NCBI RefSeq assembly: GCF_000227685.2
Contig: NZ_CP007029.1
Location: forward strand, 656,501-720,500
Source of the DNA: Thioalkalivibrio paradoxus ARh 1
GTDB lineage: Bacteria > Pseudomonadota > Gammaproteobacteria > Ectothiorhodospirales > Ectothiorhodospiraceae
Reading direction: 5' to 3'
Length of the DNA stretch: 64,000 nucleotides
Position 1 is the stretch's first letter. Each line of letters begins with the position of its first letter. The notes beneath the pieces were generated by a model. It did not search any database and was not told where the DNA came from. It worked only from the letters and a program-made list of their open reading frames with translations. Shown piece after piece: positions 19,745 through 29,645 of this stretch. The position numbers and the translations under genes are program-made.

Positions 19745-20040
19745 AGAGGGAGCCCGGTTCGTTGAGCGTGAGTGTCGATGGACCGCGGGGGGGAGCCTCG
19801 CCGATGGACGACGAGGTCCACACGGCGCTCGCCGAGCCGCCGTTGCAGAGCGGCATGCAGTTTGAGTTCGCGTTCCAGGAGGTCATCCGGCGTGCCGTCG
19901 GCTTCGACGTACAAATCGATGTCGCCGCCCCGCGCCGTATCGTCCGTGCGCGAACCGAAAAGGCGTACCCGGGCATCCGGGCCGAATGCGCGGGCCACTT
20001 CATCACGGATGATGGTCTGTTGTTCCGGGGACAGGCGCAT
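19741..20040 (-). CDS. minimal nucleotidyltransferase, MntA-like antitoxin
   Basis: A 99-residue minimal nucleotidyltransferase. The active-site pattern LFGSRTDDTARGGDIDLYVE gives GS-x9-DxD, one residue shorter than the common GS-x10-DxD, and a third acidic residue is plausible at VDLVV. It pairs with the downstream HepT-like gene through a GTGA overlap. The ATG at 20040 has no Shine-Dalgarno; instead AGTATA on the plus strand (TATACT read on the minus strand, 20048-20053) lies only seven bases upstream, which would give a leaderless transcript. The N-terminus MRLSPEQQ is shared with the paralogue at 56532, supporting the start. Confidence 0.75.
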   Translation of the reverse strand: MRLSPEQQTIIRDEVARAFGPDARVRLFGSRTDDTARGGDIDLYVEADGTPDDLLERELKLHAALQRRLGERRVDLVVHRRGSPPRSIDTHAQRTGLPL

Positions 20041-20251
20041 ACGCCGGAGTATATCAACGCGGCAAGGCGAAGAGGTCCCGGGAGCCGGCCACACCGGTTG
20101 GGTGCGGCGCGGGGTGGAGGCGCTGGTCGTGCTGGTCTGGGCGCTGAGCCCGCGAATCGCGGCCGGGTTGTCCAGAGGCATGCGCCCGCAATGGTCGGAG
20201 ACCACCGGGGCGGCCCGTCATCGCCGCCCCGGATGTCACTAACCCTGCGCG

Positions 20252-21171
<920 letters not shown>

Positions 21172-22041
21172 TCAGAAGGTCTTGCTGTGCGGGACGGTGA
21201 TATTCCAGGAAACCCGGCCCCCACAGTCCTTCCAGGTTTCTCCACAGGCCCGGGGGTTCATATCGGCCCAGATATGCACCTTCAGGACGTCGCCGCTACT
21301 GGCGTTGGCCGCGTGCAGCGGTATCGTCGTTCCGTCCTCCCCTGGACCCAGGGTGAGTCTCTGGCCGCCAGCGGGTACGGCCACGTTCTGGCCTTCCGGC
21401 CAGAGGTAGCCCTGGACGACCATTTTCGCGGTAAAGTCCGTGTGGTTTCTGAGCGTCGCCCTCCAGGACTTGGCGCTGTCATCCCACTCGATGCGCCTGA
21501 CGCGAACATTCAGCGGCCGCCTCTGGGAGGTGTGGTAGATGAGCCCGGAGACGCTTTTCGTGTCCATCACCTGGTTCGAGGGCCTGTATCGAAGCTCGAC
21601 CTTGAGCTCGTGTGTCAGGCAGCAGCGGGTCCAGCCTGCGGTGACTTCCGCCGACTGGCCGGGGCGCAGGCTTTCGCGACTGACCATCGAACCGGAAGCA
21701 GGCTTCCAGGTGTTCTGGGTCGGGGGGAAGGCGATCGAGTAGCCCTGAACGGCCAGCTCCCTTCCATCCAGCGGGATGGTGCCGACATTCCGGACGGTTG
21801 CCGTCCATGTCCACATCCCCTCGGGATTGGTCCCGACCTCCAGATCGACGATCTCGGCCCGGCCGATCTGTCTCAGGCCGGGCCTCTCGATCGTGGCCGG
21901 GGCGGTTCTCTCGGGCGAGATTCCGCTCGGCAATTCAGGGAGCCCGCGGAAGCCCTGCCCGAAAGCCGAGCCGTGCATCATCACAAAAAGCATGAACAAA
22001 CCGGCGAGTGACCATGCCAGCCTGGGTGCGATCGTGTTCAT
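21172..22041 (-). CDS. secreted protein of unknown function
   Basis: 289 residues, not recognised. The N-terminus is a clear Sec signal (SLAGLFMLFVMMHGSAFG), followed by beta-rich sequence: TWTATVRNVGTIPLDG and SWRATLRNHTDFTAKM look like two Ig/CARDB-like modules. The mature protein has an adjacent Cys pair (WTRCCLTH) and two C-terminal Cys (RACGETWKDCGG) that could form disulfides. The ATG at 22041 follows GGAAGGAG with eight bases spacing, better than the upstream in-frame ATG at 22059. It shares its strand and style with the next upstream gene, which encodes a similar small secreted beta protein. Confidence 0.75.
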   Translation of the reverse strand: MNTIAPRLAWSLAGLFMLFVMMHGSAFGQGFRGLPELPSGISPERTAPATIERPGLRQIGRAEIVDLEVGTNPEGMWTWTATVRNVGTIPLDGRELAVQGYSIAFPPTQNTWKPASGSMVSRESLRPGQSAEVTAGWTRCCLTHELKVELRYRPSNQVMDTKSVSGLIYHTSQRRPLNVRVRRIEWDDSAKSWRATLRNHTDFTAKMVVQGYLWPEGQNVAVPAGGQRLTLGPGEDGTTIPLHAANASSGDVLKVHIWADMNPRACGETWKDCGGRVSWNITVPHSKTF

Positions 22042-22121
22042 CGTGCGATCTCCTTCCATCGCTGGAGCATAAGCGTTCCGGTCCCTGTCGAACGCGAGCG
22101 GGCGAGAACCCGGCCGGGTTC

Positions 22122-22592
22122 CTAAAACACGAAGTGCACGTGGTCGGTATTGTTGTCGATATTGATGTCCGGCTGGATATGCACGGTGACTGTTCCCTCG
22201 AACTTTCGGACCTCCATCTCGATCACGGTACTGCCCCCCCGCGGAGCCAGCGCCGGAATCGGGCGGATCGCAAGGCGTGCAGCATCGGCAATGGGCATGC
22301 GCGAGTATGCAGCCAGGTAGGCGGAACAGCGATTGGAGGGGGTATAGGGCCCGAGTCCTCTGTTGACGACCGTGACCCGAAGGCGGATCCGATCACCGAC
22401 GACATCTCCTTGCGTGGAGGTAATGGCCAGGTCGGGCAAGACCTGGCGTGCTGCATCGGGGACGCGTAGCTGTACATCCGGTCGTTCCATGGTGGCTCCG
22501 GGGCCTCCCCATTGGGCCGGCGCAGTGCTCGCCAGCGCCATCGCAATCGCGATCGCGATGATGGGAAAAAACACGAAGGGGTGCGGTCTCAT
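22122..22592 (-). CDS. secreted CARDB-like protein of unknown function
   Basis: 156 residues with an N-terminal Sec signal ending near TAPAQW. The mature part contains a CARDB/Ig-like pattern: DLAITSTQGDVVGDRIRLRV, then VVNRGLGPYTPSN, then STVIEMEVRKFEGTVTVHI. It ends in an Asp/Asn-rich strand (QPDINIDNNTDHVHFVF) that might bind a cation. The ATG is preceded by AAGGAG with six bases spacing. A good sigma70-like promoter lies about 75 bp upstream. It is probably co-transcribed with the secreted-protein gene at 21172-22041 (80-bp gap). Function unknown. Confidence 0.75.
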   Translation of the reverse strand: MRPHPFVFFPIIAIAIAMALASTAPAQWGGPGATMERPDVQLRVPDAARQVLPDLAITSTQGDVVGDRIRLRVTVVNRGLGPYTPSNRCSAYLAAYSRMPIADAARLAIRPIPALAPRGGSTVIEMEVRKFEGTVTVHIQPDINIDNNTDHVHFVF

Positions 22593-22666
22593 CGCATGCT
22601 CCTTGCTGCTTTGGCCCTGATCAATTGCCTGGCAGCAATGGTGTTATTTTGTGTGCTCCAGTACGG

Positions 22667-22695
22667 CTTATAGACCTTGTGGATAGTAAGGTCAA
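22667..22695 (-). promoter_or_regulatory. sigma70-like promoter for the two secreted-protein genes
   Basis: On the minus strand, TTGACC (22695-22690) and TATAAG (22672-22667) are separated by exactly 17 bases. Transcription would start near 22660, giving a leader of about 70 bases before the ATG at 22592. The rest of the 480-bp gap to the CBS gene at 23075 shows no gene. Confidence 0.6.
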
Positions 22696-23074
22696 TGCTG
22701 GCGTGAAGCCGGGGCGGCTGCAGCAGGGTTCGAGGGTACGTACGCGAGGACACAGCCTGCCGGCATGCGCCCCGGATCGGGTTGCCAGCACTCGGTGACC
22801 GTGCCGCCGGGGGTGCGTTCCGAGGATAACGGTCGCGAACTGCCGGGCGGGCTGTAGCAGGGGCAGCGCGGCATCGTCTTCCCGGGGCAGGGGCGTGCGG
22901 CGGCTTTCCCCGAGTCGCCCCGGTGTGCTGCCGGTTGACGGGTGAGGACCGCGGCGGGACACTCGTCGGCAAGAGGACGTGGATCGGTCCGACCCAGGTC
23001 CGCGTCCGCGGCGGGAGCGGTGATCATGCCGCCCGTGCCGGTCGGGACCGATGAACCCTAACGGAGAAAATGAA

Positions 23075-23533
23075 ATGTCTGTCGGCGAGATCTGCAACCA
23101 AGAAGTCGTGGTCATCGACCGCAAGGCCTCGGTGTACGAGGCCGCGCGGATGATGCGCAATCACCACGTCGGTAGCCTGGTGGTCGTCGACCAGTCTTCG
23201 ACCACGCCGATGAAGCCGGTCGGCATCGTGACCGACCGCGACCTGGTGGTGGAGATCATGGCGAAGGAGGTGCCGGAGGAAGTGCTGACCACGGGCGACC
23301 TCATCGCGCCCGAGTTGCTGACCGCCCGAGAGTCGGACGGCATCTGGGAGACGATCATGCGCATGCGCGCAATGGGCGTGCGGCGGCTGCCGGTGGTCAA
23401 TACCGGCGGCAACCTGTCCGGGATGCTGACGATGGACGATCTGCTCAAGTTCTTGGCCGACGAGTTCAGCGACATCGTCCGCCTGATCCGGCGCGAACAG
23501 ATTCGGGAACGCGACCTGCGGCCCCCGGCCTGA
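23075..23533 (+). CDS. CBS-domain pair protein
   Basis: 152 residues with two CBS motifs: CNQEVVVIDRKASVYEAARMM with HHVGSLVVVD and VGIVTDRDLVVEI in the first, and APELLTARESDGIWETIMRM with GVRRLPVVN and SGMLTMDDLLKFL in the second. CBS pairs bind adenosyl ligands and sense energy state. The ATG at 23075 follows GGAG by eight bases; the upstream in-frame ATG at 23051 has no ribosome site. It ends convergently with the HIT-family gene. It is about as long as the CBS protein at 10737-11168 but clearly a different sequence. Confidence 0.85.
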   Translation: MSVGEICNQEVVVIDRKASVYEAARMMRNHHVGSLVVVDQSSTTPMKPVGIVTDRDLVVEIMAKEVPEEVLTTGDLIAPELLTARESDGIWETIMRMRAMGVRRLPVVNTGGNLSGMLTMDDLLKFLADEFSDIVRLIRREQIRERDLRPPA

Positions 23534-23542
23534 AGGCGCGTG

Positions 23543-23574
23543 CCGCCCGCGTTCGCCTCCGGGCGTGCGGGCGG
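23543..23574. terminator. possible bidirectional terminator hairpin
   Basis: Nested inverted repeats lie between convergent genes: CCGCCCGC (23543-23550) pairs with GCGGGCGG (23567-23574), and CGCC/GGCG pairs inside the loop. There is no T-run. Confidence 0.4.
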
Positions 23575-23606
23575 TGCCGTGCGTGCTGATGCGGTGCGCG
23601 CGGCAG

Positions 23607-24659
23607 TCAGCGGTCGAAGAAGGCGCGGGCCCCTGCCGCGAGCATTTCCGGGCGGTGCAGCATCAGTTCGGTCTGTAGCCCTTTTTGCAGGTAGAAGTCG
23701 TCGCAGCGGTACGTCGCCGCGGGGTTCTGCCGGGTCATGACCCGGAGCAGGCACTGGAACCCGTCCGGCCGGTTCGGTTCCCGGCGCGCGTAGAGCGTGT
23801 AGTTGAAGCTCAGGTGCCCGAGATCCTCGTAGAAGCGCAGAATCGCCGACAGGCCGCGTGCGAGATCGCCTAACTCGCCGTCGTCCATGCGCAGCAGATC
23901 CCCCTCGGTTTCGTGCACCGCGACGATCTCGTTGCTGCCCAGCGGCGAGAACGCCGCGAGCCAGTGCCAGCGGCCGGTTGCGGCAATGTAACGGTCGCCG
24001 GAGGCGCGTTCCAGCTCGACCAGGTCCCGGTGATACGGGGTTCCCTCGCGCGCCAGGTAGTCGCGGCAGGCCTCGGCCAGCCGGGCGTGGTGGCTGTAGG
24101 GTTCCGATCCGATCAGCATCTGGAAATGCGGGTGCATCAGGCTGGCGCCGGCGGGAAACAGGTAATTCCCGTGCACGCTGAGCCAGTCTGCCTTCGGGTC
24201 GCGCTGCTGCACTGCCCGCGCCACCTGCTGCAGCGCTGCCCATGCGTTGCCGATCCGTTCCGGCGAGAACTCGTGCAGTTCCAGGAAATGGGCCTCCGAC
24301 ACGATCGCGACCGAGTGATGCCCGCCCATCGCGATCAGGTTGGGAAACGCCACCGCCTCGCCGACGCGGACCGTTCCACCCGGGATCCAGTCGTCCGGAA
24401 AGCGCGCGACGCCGGCGACGCGGTCCGGGCAGAACACGCAGTGCGCCGCCCCCTCGGCCGCGAGTCGGGCGATCAGATCCCGGTCGGCGTCGTTCAGGAA
24501 CACCTTCAGGCCTTCCTCGATTGCCGGGTTGTACACGCTGGTGTGGCCGAGCAGCGGATCCCGATGGATTTCGATGCGCTGGCGCTCCAGTGCAAAGCCC
24601 TTCAGCGGGTTCAGCAACTCGAGGCTGTCCTCGAAACGTTCGAACGCAATGGCGGTCAT
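23607..24659 (-). CDS. GalT-like HIT-superfamily nucleotidyl transferase/hydrolase
   Basis: 350 residues, resembling galactose-1-phosphate uridylyltransferase. Visible features: CVFCPDRV (a CxxC metal pair), a central GGHHSVAIVSEAHFLELHEF, and the HIT-like active site LMHPHFQMLIG, where the histidines flank the nucleotidyl-histidine intermediate position. The second half repeats the HIT fold less clearly. GalT transfers UMP between UDP-glucose and galactose-1-phosphate; whether this enzyme does so is uncertain, since no Leloir gene is adjacent. The ATG at 24659 has GGAGG six bases upstream and precedes the conserved region; the frame is open upstream to 24773 without a ribosome site. Confidence 0.75.
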   Translation of the reverse strand: MTAIAFERFEDSLELLNPLKGFALERQRIEIHRDPLLGHTSVYNPAIEEGLKVFLNDADRDLIARLAAEGAAHCVFCPDRVAGVARFPDDWIPGGTVRVGEAVAFPNLIAMGGHHSVAIVSEAHFLELHEFSPERIGNAWAALQQVARAVQQRDPKADWLSVHGNYLFPAGASLMHPHFQMLIGSEPYSHHARLAEACRDYLAREGTPYHRDLVELERASGDRYIAATGRWHWLAAFSPLGSNEIVAVHETEGDLLRMDDGELGDLARGLSAILRFYEDLGHLSFNYTLYARREPNRPDGFQCLLRVMTRQNPAATYRCDDFYLQKGLQTELMLHRPEMLAAGARAFFDR

Positions 24660-24785
24660 GCCTACCTCCATGCCGGCGGACGGGTGGACACGGCTCCGGG
24701 GCGCGCCGGTCCGTGCAGCGATACCGGGAGCATAGACCGCCCCGAGCGCGGCAAGCCGTTCCTGGCAGCCCAAGTCCCAAGGCGG

Positions 24786-25787
24786 CTAGACCTTGTCACC
24801 GTCCCGGGTCAGCAGGATCTTGCCCACCGCCTGGCCCGATTCGAGGTAGCGGTGCGCGTCGGCGATCTGCGCGAACGTGAACCGCCGTTCGGCGAGCAGT
24901 GGGCGCAAGGTACCGGCTTCCACCATCTCGGCCAGGTTGCTGAGAATCCACGACTGGTGCTTCAGTTCCAGCCCGTAGAGCAGCGGCACCGAGCGGAAGA
25001 TCACGTGCAGGGTCAGGTTCTTCGCGTGCAGCGGCGACAGGTCGTGGGTCGAACGCGTGTTGATCGAGCAGACCCGGGCCGACACCGCGGCGGCCTCGAA
25101 GCTGGCATCGAGATTGTCGCCGCCGACGGTATCGAACACCAGGGGAAAGCCGGCACCGCCGGTCAGGCGCTGCACGTAGTCGGCGACCGGCTCCTGCCGG
25201 TAGAGGATGATGTCGTCGGCACCGAGATCGCGCGCGATCGCCGCCTTTTGTTCGCTGGACACCGTGGTCGCGACGCGGGCCCCGCGGGCCTTCGCAAGCT
25301 GCACCGCGACGTGACCGACACCGCCGGTACCGGCATGCACCAGCACGTGTTCGCCGGGCTGGATGTCGGCCCGGTCGACCAGCGCATTCCAGGCGGTCAT
25401 GAACACCAGCGGCAGTACCGCGCATTCCTCGAGTGGCAGCCGCTTCGGGGCCTGCGTTACCAGGTTTGCGTCGGCCACCATGTAGTCCGCGAGCGCCCCC
25501 GGGTGGCCGCGTACGCCTCCGGCGCAGCCGATCACTGCGTCGCCGGCCTGGAAGCCCAGCACGCCGTCTCCCACCTGGTCCACGATGCCAGCGACGTCGC
25601 CGTTCAGGATCGCCGGGAACTCCGGTCCGGAGCGGACCAGCCCCTTGCGGATCTTCACATCGAGCGGGTTCACGCTCGAGGCGTGCACGCGAATGCGCAG
25701 CTGGCCGGGCCCTGCCTGCGGGTCGGGTAGCGTGGCCGGTTCGAAGACTTCCGGGCCGCCGTGGCGATGGATGACATAGGCCTTCAT
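24786..25787 (-). CDS. zinc-independent quinone oxidoreductase (MDR superfamily)
   Basis: 333 residues of the medium-chain dehydrogenase/reductase superfamily, quinone-oxidoreductase branch: N-terminal GroES-like fold (HASSVNPLDVKIR, GDVAGIVDQVG), then an NADPH-binding Rossmann domain with HAGTGGVGHVAVQLAKARGA (about residues 145-165). The catalytic zinc Cys/His set of alcohol dehydrogenases is missing, as expected for this branch. The reaction is probably NADPH-dependent reduction of quinones or enones in the cytoplasm. AAGGAG lies seven bases before the ATG. The gene is 32 bp downstream of the TSUP exporter gene and probably in its operon. Confidence 0.85.
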   Translation of the reverse strand: MKAYVIHRHGGPEVFEPATLPDPQAGPGQLRIRVHASSVNPLDVKIRKGLVRSGPEFPAILNGDVAGIVDQVGDGVLGFQAGDAVIGCAGGVRGHPGALADYMVADANLVTQAPKRLPLEECAVLPLVFMTAWNALVDRADIQPGEHVLVHAGTGGVGHVAVQLAKARGARVATTVSSEQKAAIARDLGADDIILYRQEPVADYVQRLTGGAGFPLVFDTVGGDNLDASFEAAAVSARVCSINTRSTHDLSPLHAKNLTLHVIFRSVPLLYGLELKHQSWILSNLAEMVEAGTLRPLLAERRFTFAQIADAHRYLESGQAVGKILLTRDGDKV

Positions 25788-25819
25788 ATGGAACTCCTTG
25801 CGTTGCCTCCGGGGCAGGG

Positions 25820-26575
25820 TCAAGACAAATCGAGCAGCAGCTTCACGATGATCGCCGCGATCACCGCCAGGGTGAAGCGCTGCACCAGTATCGTGCCGCT
25901 CGGTCCCAGCGTCACGTGAACCGCGATCCAGGCGCCAGCCATGCTGCCCGCGGCCAGTACCAGCCCATAGGACCAGGTCACGTTCCCGGTCGCGGCGAAA
26001 ATCAGCAGCACCGGAATCATGTAGATCAGTACCACGGTCACCTTCAGCGCGTTGACCTGCACCAGGTCGATCGCGAGTACGCGGTGCAGCAATACGATGA
26101 ACAAAATGCCCACCGCGACCTGGATGAAGCCGCCGTAGAAGCCGATCACGAACATCGCCGCCAGCACCGGCCAGCGCAGCTGTGCCGGCGCGAGCGCCAG
26201 AGTGCGAACCTGTGTCGGGGCAGGCATCAGCATGATCACGGTCGCCCCGATCATCACCAGGATCAGCACCCAGCGGAACAGATCGTCGCCGACGCGCACC
26301 GCACCCCAGGCACCGAGCAGGGCCCCGAGCACGGCCGGGACCGACAGCAGCCATGCCAGCCCGCGGTATCGGTGCCCGGCTCGCCGGAAGCGCCAGACCG
26401 CGGTGATGTTTTGCAGCACGATGCTCACGCGGTTGGTGCCGTTCGCGTTCGCCGCATCCAGCCCCATGAACATCAGCACCGGCAGCGTCAGCATCGATCC
26501 GCCGGCCGAGAGCACGTTCAGGAACCCCGCGAGTGCGCCCACCGCCAGCAGCAGCAACGCCTCGGTGGCCGTCAT
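25820..26575 (-). CDS. TSUP-family (TauE/SafE) anion exporter
   Basis: 251 residues, eight predicted membrane segments, with the family signature near the N-terminus (LAGFLNVLSAGGSMLTLPVLMF... GTNRVSIVLQN). TSUP proteins export small organosulfur or carboxylate anions such as sulfite, sulfoacetate or taurine-derived compounds across the inner membrane. The start lies one base after the stop of the TRAP permease gene, so the two are translationally coupled. Pairing an importer and an exporter suggests handling of the same or related anions, but the substrate cannot be read from the sequence. Confidence 0.85.
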   Translation of the reverse strand: MTATEALLLLAVGALAGFLNVLSAGGSMLTLPVLMFMGLDAANANGTNRVSIVLQNITAVWRFRRAGHRYRGLAWLLSVPAVLGALLGAWGAVRVGDDLFRWVLILVMIGATVIMLMPAPTQVRTLALAPAQLRWPVLAAMFVIGFYGGFIQVAVGILFIVLLHRVLAIDLVQVNALKVTVVLIYMIPVLLIFAATGNVTWSYGLVLAAGSMAGAWIAVHVTLGPSGTILVQRFTLAVIAAIIVKLLLDLS

Positions 26576-26576
26576 C

Positions 26577-28541
26577 TCAGCGGGGCAGCCTTCGGAAACG
26601 CCACGCGCCGGCCAGTGTCAGCAGCAGTGTCGGTGCCGCGAACAGCGCGGCCACCGATGCGTCGGGGTGGAAAATCGTCGCGCTGGCGATGCCGGCGAGC
26701 CCGATCCGCATCGGCAGGTCCAGCGCGCGCCTGGGATGGAACCGGCCCTGCAGCGCAAAGCTGAGCGCCAGGGTTCCGATCAGCACCAGCGCGAACGCCG
26801 GCAGCTGCGCCCAGCCAGGCTCGACGACCAGATCCGGGCGGCTGAACACCGCGCCCATCATCACCAGCAGCGGCATGCACAGCACGACCGCCGCAAGCAT
26901 CGTGCGCACGAACGGCGCATCCGCGATGCGCGAGGTCACCGCGGCGGTCACCGAAGTCGGTGGCGACAGCTCGCCGAATACCGCGACCAGGAAGATGAAG
27001 AAATGCACCACCCAGGGATCGAGACCGGCGCGGATCATGAACGGCGCGACCACGATCGCGGTCACGATGTAGGTCGGTGCAACCGGCAGCCCCATCCCGA
27101 TCAGGTAGCCGAAAGCGAACGCGACCAGCACCATCACGAACAGGTTGATCGCCGCGCCCTCCATCAGCAGCACGCCGACCTTGGTCGGAACGCCGGTGAT
27201 GGTGAACATCGCCGTCAGGATGCCCAGCGTCGCAAGCAGGATCGTGAGTTCGCCGGTGACGGTCGCGAACGACTCGATCAGGCGCAGGAACGGCCGTGTC
27301 AGCTCGCGCAGAGACCAGACGCGCGCGTGCACCGAACGCACCGCGAACGCCACGGTCAGGAACCCGAACAGGTACAGGAACACCGTCTGCGCCGACGCCA
27401 TCGCCGGCCGGCGCTCGACACCCATCAGGTAGATCAGGCCGCCGACCGCGATCAGATAGGACAGGATGTTGGTCCAATCCATGAATCGCATGGCGCGCAC
27501 GTCCGGGGTGACTGCGCGCGTGTGGTGCCGCGCCGCCAGCAGCCACACTGCGAACGCCACGCCGAGAAAGTAGATCATCGCCGGCGCAAACCCCCGGGCG
27601 ACCACGTCGAAATAGCTCTTCCCCATGTAGTCGGCCATCAGGAAGGCGGCGATGCCCATCAGCGGCGGCATCAATTGCCCGCCCAGCGACGACGCCGTTT
27701 CCACCGCGGCGGCGGTGACCCGGGGGAATCCGGCCTTGATCAGCACCGGGATCGTCGCCGAGCCGGTGGTGGCAGCGTTGGCGGCGCCCGACCCCGAGAC
27801 TGCCGCCACCGCGAACGAGCCGAACACTGCGGCCTGCGGCAGGGTCCGGGGCGAATGCAGGGCGACCCGCGACGAACCCGTCAGGATCGAGTCGATGCAG
27901 CCGAAGGCGCGCAGCACGGCGAGCACCAGGATGAACGACCCGATCAGCGTCAGGCCGAGCTGCGGCAGGCGCTCGAACACGCCGGTCGTCATCTCGACGC
28001 TGACCGCGCTGACGATCCGCGTCCAGTCCATGCCGGGGTGATGGAACATTCCGGGAACCAGGAAGCCGTAGACCGCGTACAGGATCAGCGCCACGTTCAG
28101 CAGGAACAGCGCGAAATAGCGCCGGCGCGTGTACTCCAGCACCAGCGCCGCGACGGCACCGCCCACCGCGAGGTCGGTCGCGTTCCAGATGCCGAGCCGG
28201 TAGATCCGGATCTCGTCGAACTCCCGGTACAGGTACCAGGCCGCGTACAGCGCCACCCCGCAGTACAGCAACGCGATCACGAACGGCGCGACGCTGCCGA
28301 GCCGCGGGTAGAGCGCCCCGTGGCGCAGGTCGTTCAGGAAGACCAGGCAGACGGTGAGCGGGACCGCGGTCACCGCGAGCAGGGTCGGACCTCCCGCCCC
28401 GGTCAGGTAATACCGCGACAGGTAGCCGAAGAATGCGATCCCGGTGAGGAAGAAAAGAACCTGCGCGGCGCCCCGGAGCACGCGGTCGACGCGCGCCACC
28501 GGCGGGCCATTCGGCGCGGCCGGCGGGCCCGCTTCAACCAC
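26577..28541 (-). CDS. fused TRAP transporter permease (DctQM type)
   Basis: A 654-residue inner-membrane protein. The first ~190 residues are the small four-helix DctQ-like part; the rest is the large DctM-like part with twelve or more helices, including the family segment GSGAANAATTGSATIPVLIKAGFP and GGQLMPPLMGIAAFLMADYMG. Fused permeases work with TAXI-type binding proteins to import solutes using the sodium or proton gradient. The TAXI gene lies 60 bp upstream. The start is the GTG at 28541; no earlier in-frame start and no clear ribosome site were found, so the exact N-terminus is uncertain. Confidence 0.9.
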   Translation of the reverse strand: MVEAGPPAAPNGPPVARVDRVLRGAAQVLFFLTGIAFFGYLSRYYLTGAGGPTLLAVTAVPLTVCLVFLNDLRHGALYPRLGSVAPFVIALLYCGVALYAAWYLYREFDEIRIYRLGIWNATDLAVGGAVAALVLEYTRRRYFALFLLNVALILYAVYGFLVPGMFHHPGMDWTRIVSAVSVEMTTGVFERLPQLGLTLIGSFILVLAVLRAFGCIDSILTGSSRVALHSPRTLPQAAVFGSFAVAAVSGSGAANAATTGSATIPVLIKAGFPRVTAAAVETASSLGGQLMPPLMGIAAFLMADYMGKSYFDVVARGFAPAMIYFLGVAFAVWLLAARHHTRAVTPDVRAMRFMDWTNILSYLIAVGGLIYLMGVERRPAMASAQTVFLYLFGFLTVAFAVRSVHARVWSLRELTRPFLRLIESFATVTGELTILLATLGILTAMFTITGVPTKVGVLLMEGAAINLFVMVLVAFAFGYLIGMGLPVAPTYIVTAIVVAPFMIRAGLDPWVVHFFIFLVAVFGELSPPTSVTAAVTSRIADAPFVRTMLAAVVLCMPLLVMMGAVFSRPDLVVEPGWAQLPAFALVLIGTLALSFALQGRFHPRRALDLPMRIGLAGIASATIFHPDASVAALFAAPTLLLTLAGAWRFRRLPR

Positions 28542-28601
28542 CGGAGCCGGGCCCCGCTGCCAGATGGCGGGGCCCAGGCAGGCCGCGCCGGCCGCCCGCG
28601 G

Positions 28602-29645
28602 TCATGAACCGGCGATACGGTCGTCCCAGTCTTCTTTCCAGGCATCGTGCTCGCGCAGATAGCGCGCGAGCCCTGGGTGCACCCTGACCGAATCCACCGA
28701 CGCGGCGACGCCTCGGCGCTGGATCTCGACCATGTCGTCGCGGATCTGGCGGAAGGCCGCGTCCGAGCGTGCCAGTTCGTCGGCATGGGCCTCGATCACG
28801 GTCAGCATGCGGTAGACGTCGTCCTCGGGTACCTCCAGGCCGACGTGAAAGCCGTAGAAGAACGGCGCCAGTACGACCTCGTCCACGCCCAGATCGGCCT
28901 GGAAGGCTTCGGCATCGACCCGCACCACCTCGAGCCCGGCGGCCTCCAGGCGCGCGATCTCGTCGGCGCTGGGGTTCAGTGCCGCGACGTCGGTCGAGAG
29001 CAATGCCTCGATCACCCACGGTGCCGGACTGGCCTCGCCGGTACTGTAGATCACGAAGGCGTCGATCGTGCCACCGGAAAGCGACGAGGCCACCAGCCCG
29101 AGATCCACCTCGACGTAGCGGTGGCCGACGTCCAGTGCGTTCATCGCGCGTTCCAGCGTGGCGCGCACGTCCCACGGGGCCGGGCCGGTGAACACCGGGC
29201 GGTCCTCCAGATCGCCCCAGCCGCCGAACCGGTCGCGATCGGCGGTGCGCACGCCGAGTCCGACCTCCATCGTGTAGGCCCAGAACGACTGCACCGGCTC
29301 GCGCTGCACCTGGTCGCGGAAACCGCGGAAGCGTCCCTCGTTCGCAGCGAGTTCGCCGAACGCGATGTCGGCGCCGTAGTAGCCGTCGAACTGCCCGACA
29401 GCATAGCCCCGCACCGTTGCCAGCGCACCTGGGGTCGGCAGCACGGTGATCGAGTAATCCGGCATCTCGCGATTCAGCATCGCCATCAGCGCGACCTTCG
29501 CGCGATGCCCCGCCGAGCCGACCGCCGACGTCGCCCAGCGCAGTTCCTGCGCCTGGGCCTGTGCCTGCGGAATTCCGCCGATCCCGAGGGCCAGCACCAT
29601 GGCCAGCCCGCCCATCGTGGTGAACAGTAGTCGTCGCACGCGCAT
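28602..29645 (-). CDS. TAXI-family TRAP transporter solute-binding protein
   Basis: 347 residues with a Sec signal (LLFTTMGGLAMVLALGIGGIPQAQAQ) and the TAXI-family periplasmic binding fold: LRWATSAVGSAGHRAKVALMAML, then GYAVGQFDGYYGADIAFGEL, then VASSLSGGTIDAFVIYSTGEASP. It delivers an unknown solute to the fused permease encoded downstream. The ATG at 29645 follows AGGAGGAA; the frame continues upstream to 29744 without a ribosome site, and only the internal ATG leaves a normal signal peptide. It is the first gene of a four-gene run with permease, TSUP exporter and quinone oxidoreductase. Confidence 0.88.
   Translation of the reverse strand: MRVRRLLFTTMGGLAMVLALGIGGIPQAQAQAQELRWATSAVGSAGHRAKVALMAMLNREMPDYSITVLPTPGALATVRGYAVGQFDGYYGADIAFGELAANEGRFRGFRDQVQREPVQSFWAYTMEVGLGVRTADRDRFGGWGDLEDRPVFTGPAPWDVRATLERAMNALDVGHRYVEVDLGLVASSLSGGTIDAFVIYSTGEASPAPWVIEALLSTDVAALNPSADEIARLEAAGLEVVRVDAEAFQADLGVDEVVLAPFFYGFHVGLEVPEDDVYRMLTVIEAHADELARSDAAFRQIRDDMVEIQRRGVAASVDSVRVHPGLARYLREHDAWKEDWDDRIAGS

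Noticed and set aside
26202-28607. An 801-codon plus-strand frame opposite the TRAP permease
   Set aside because: Composed almost wholly of Arg, Gln, His and Asp, the antisense image of a hydrophobic membrane protein.
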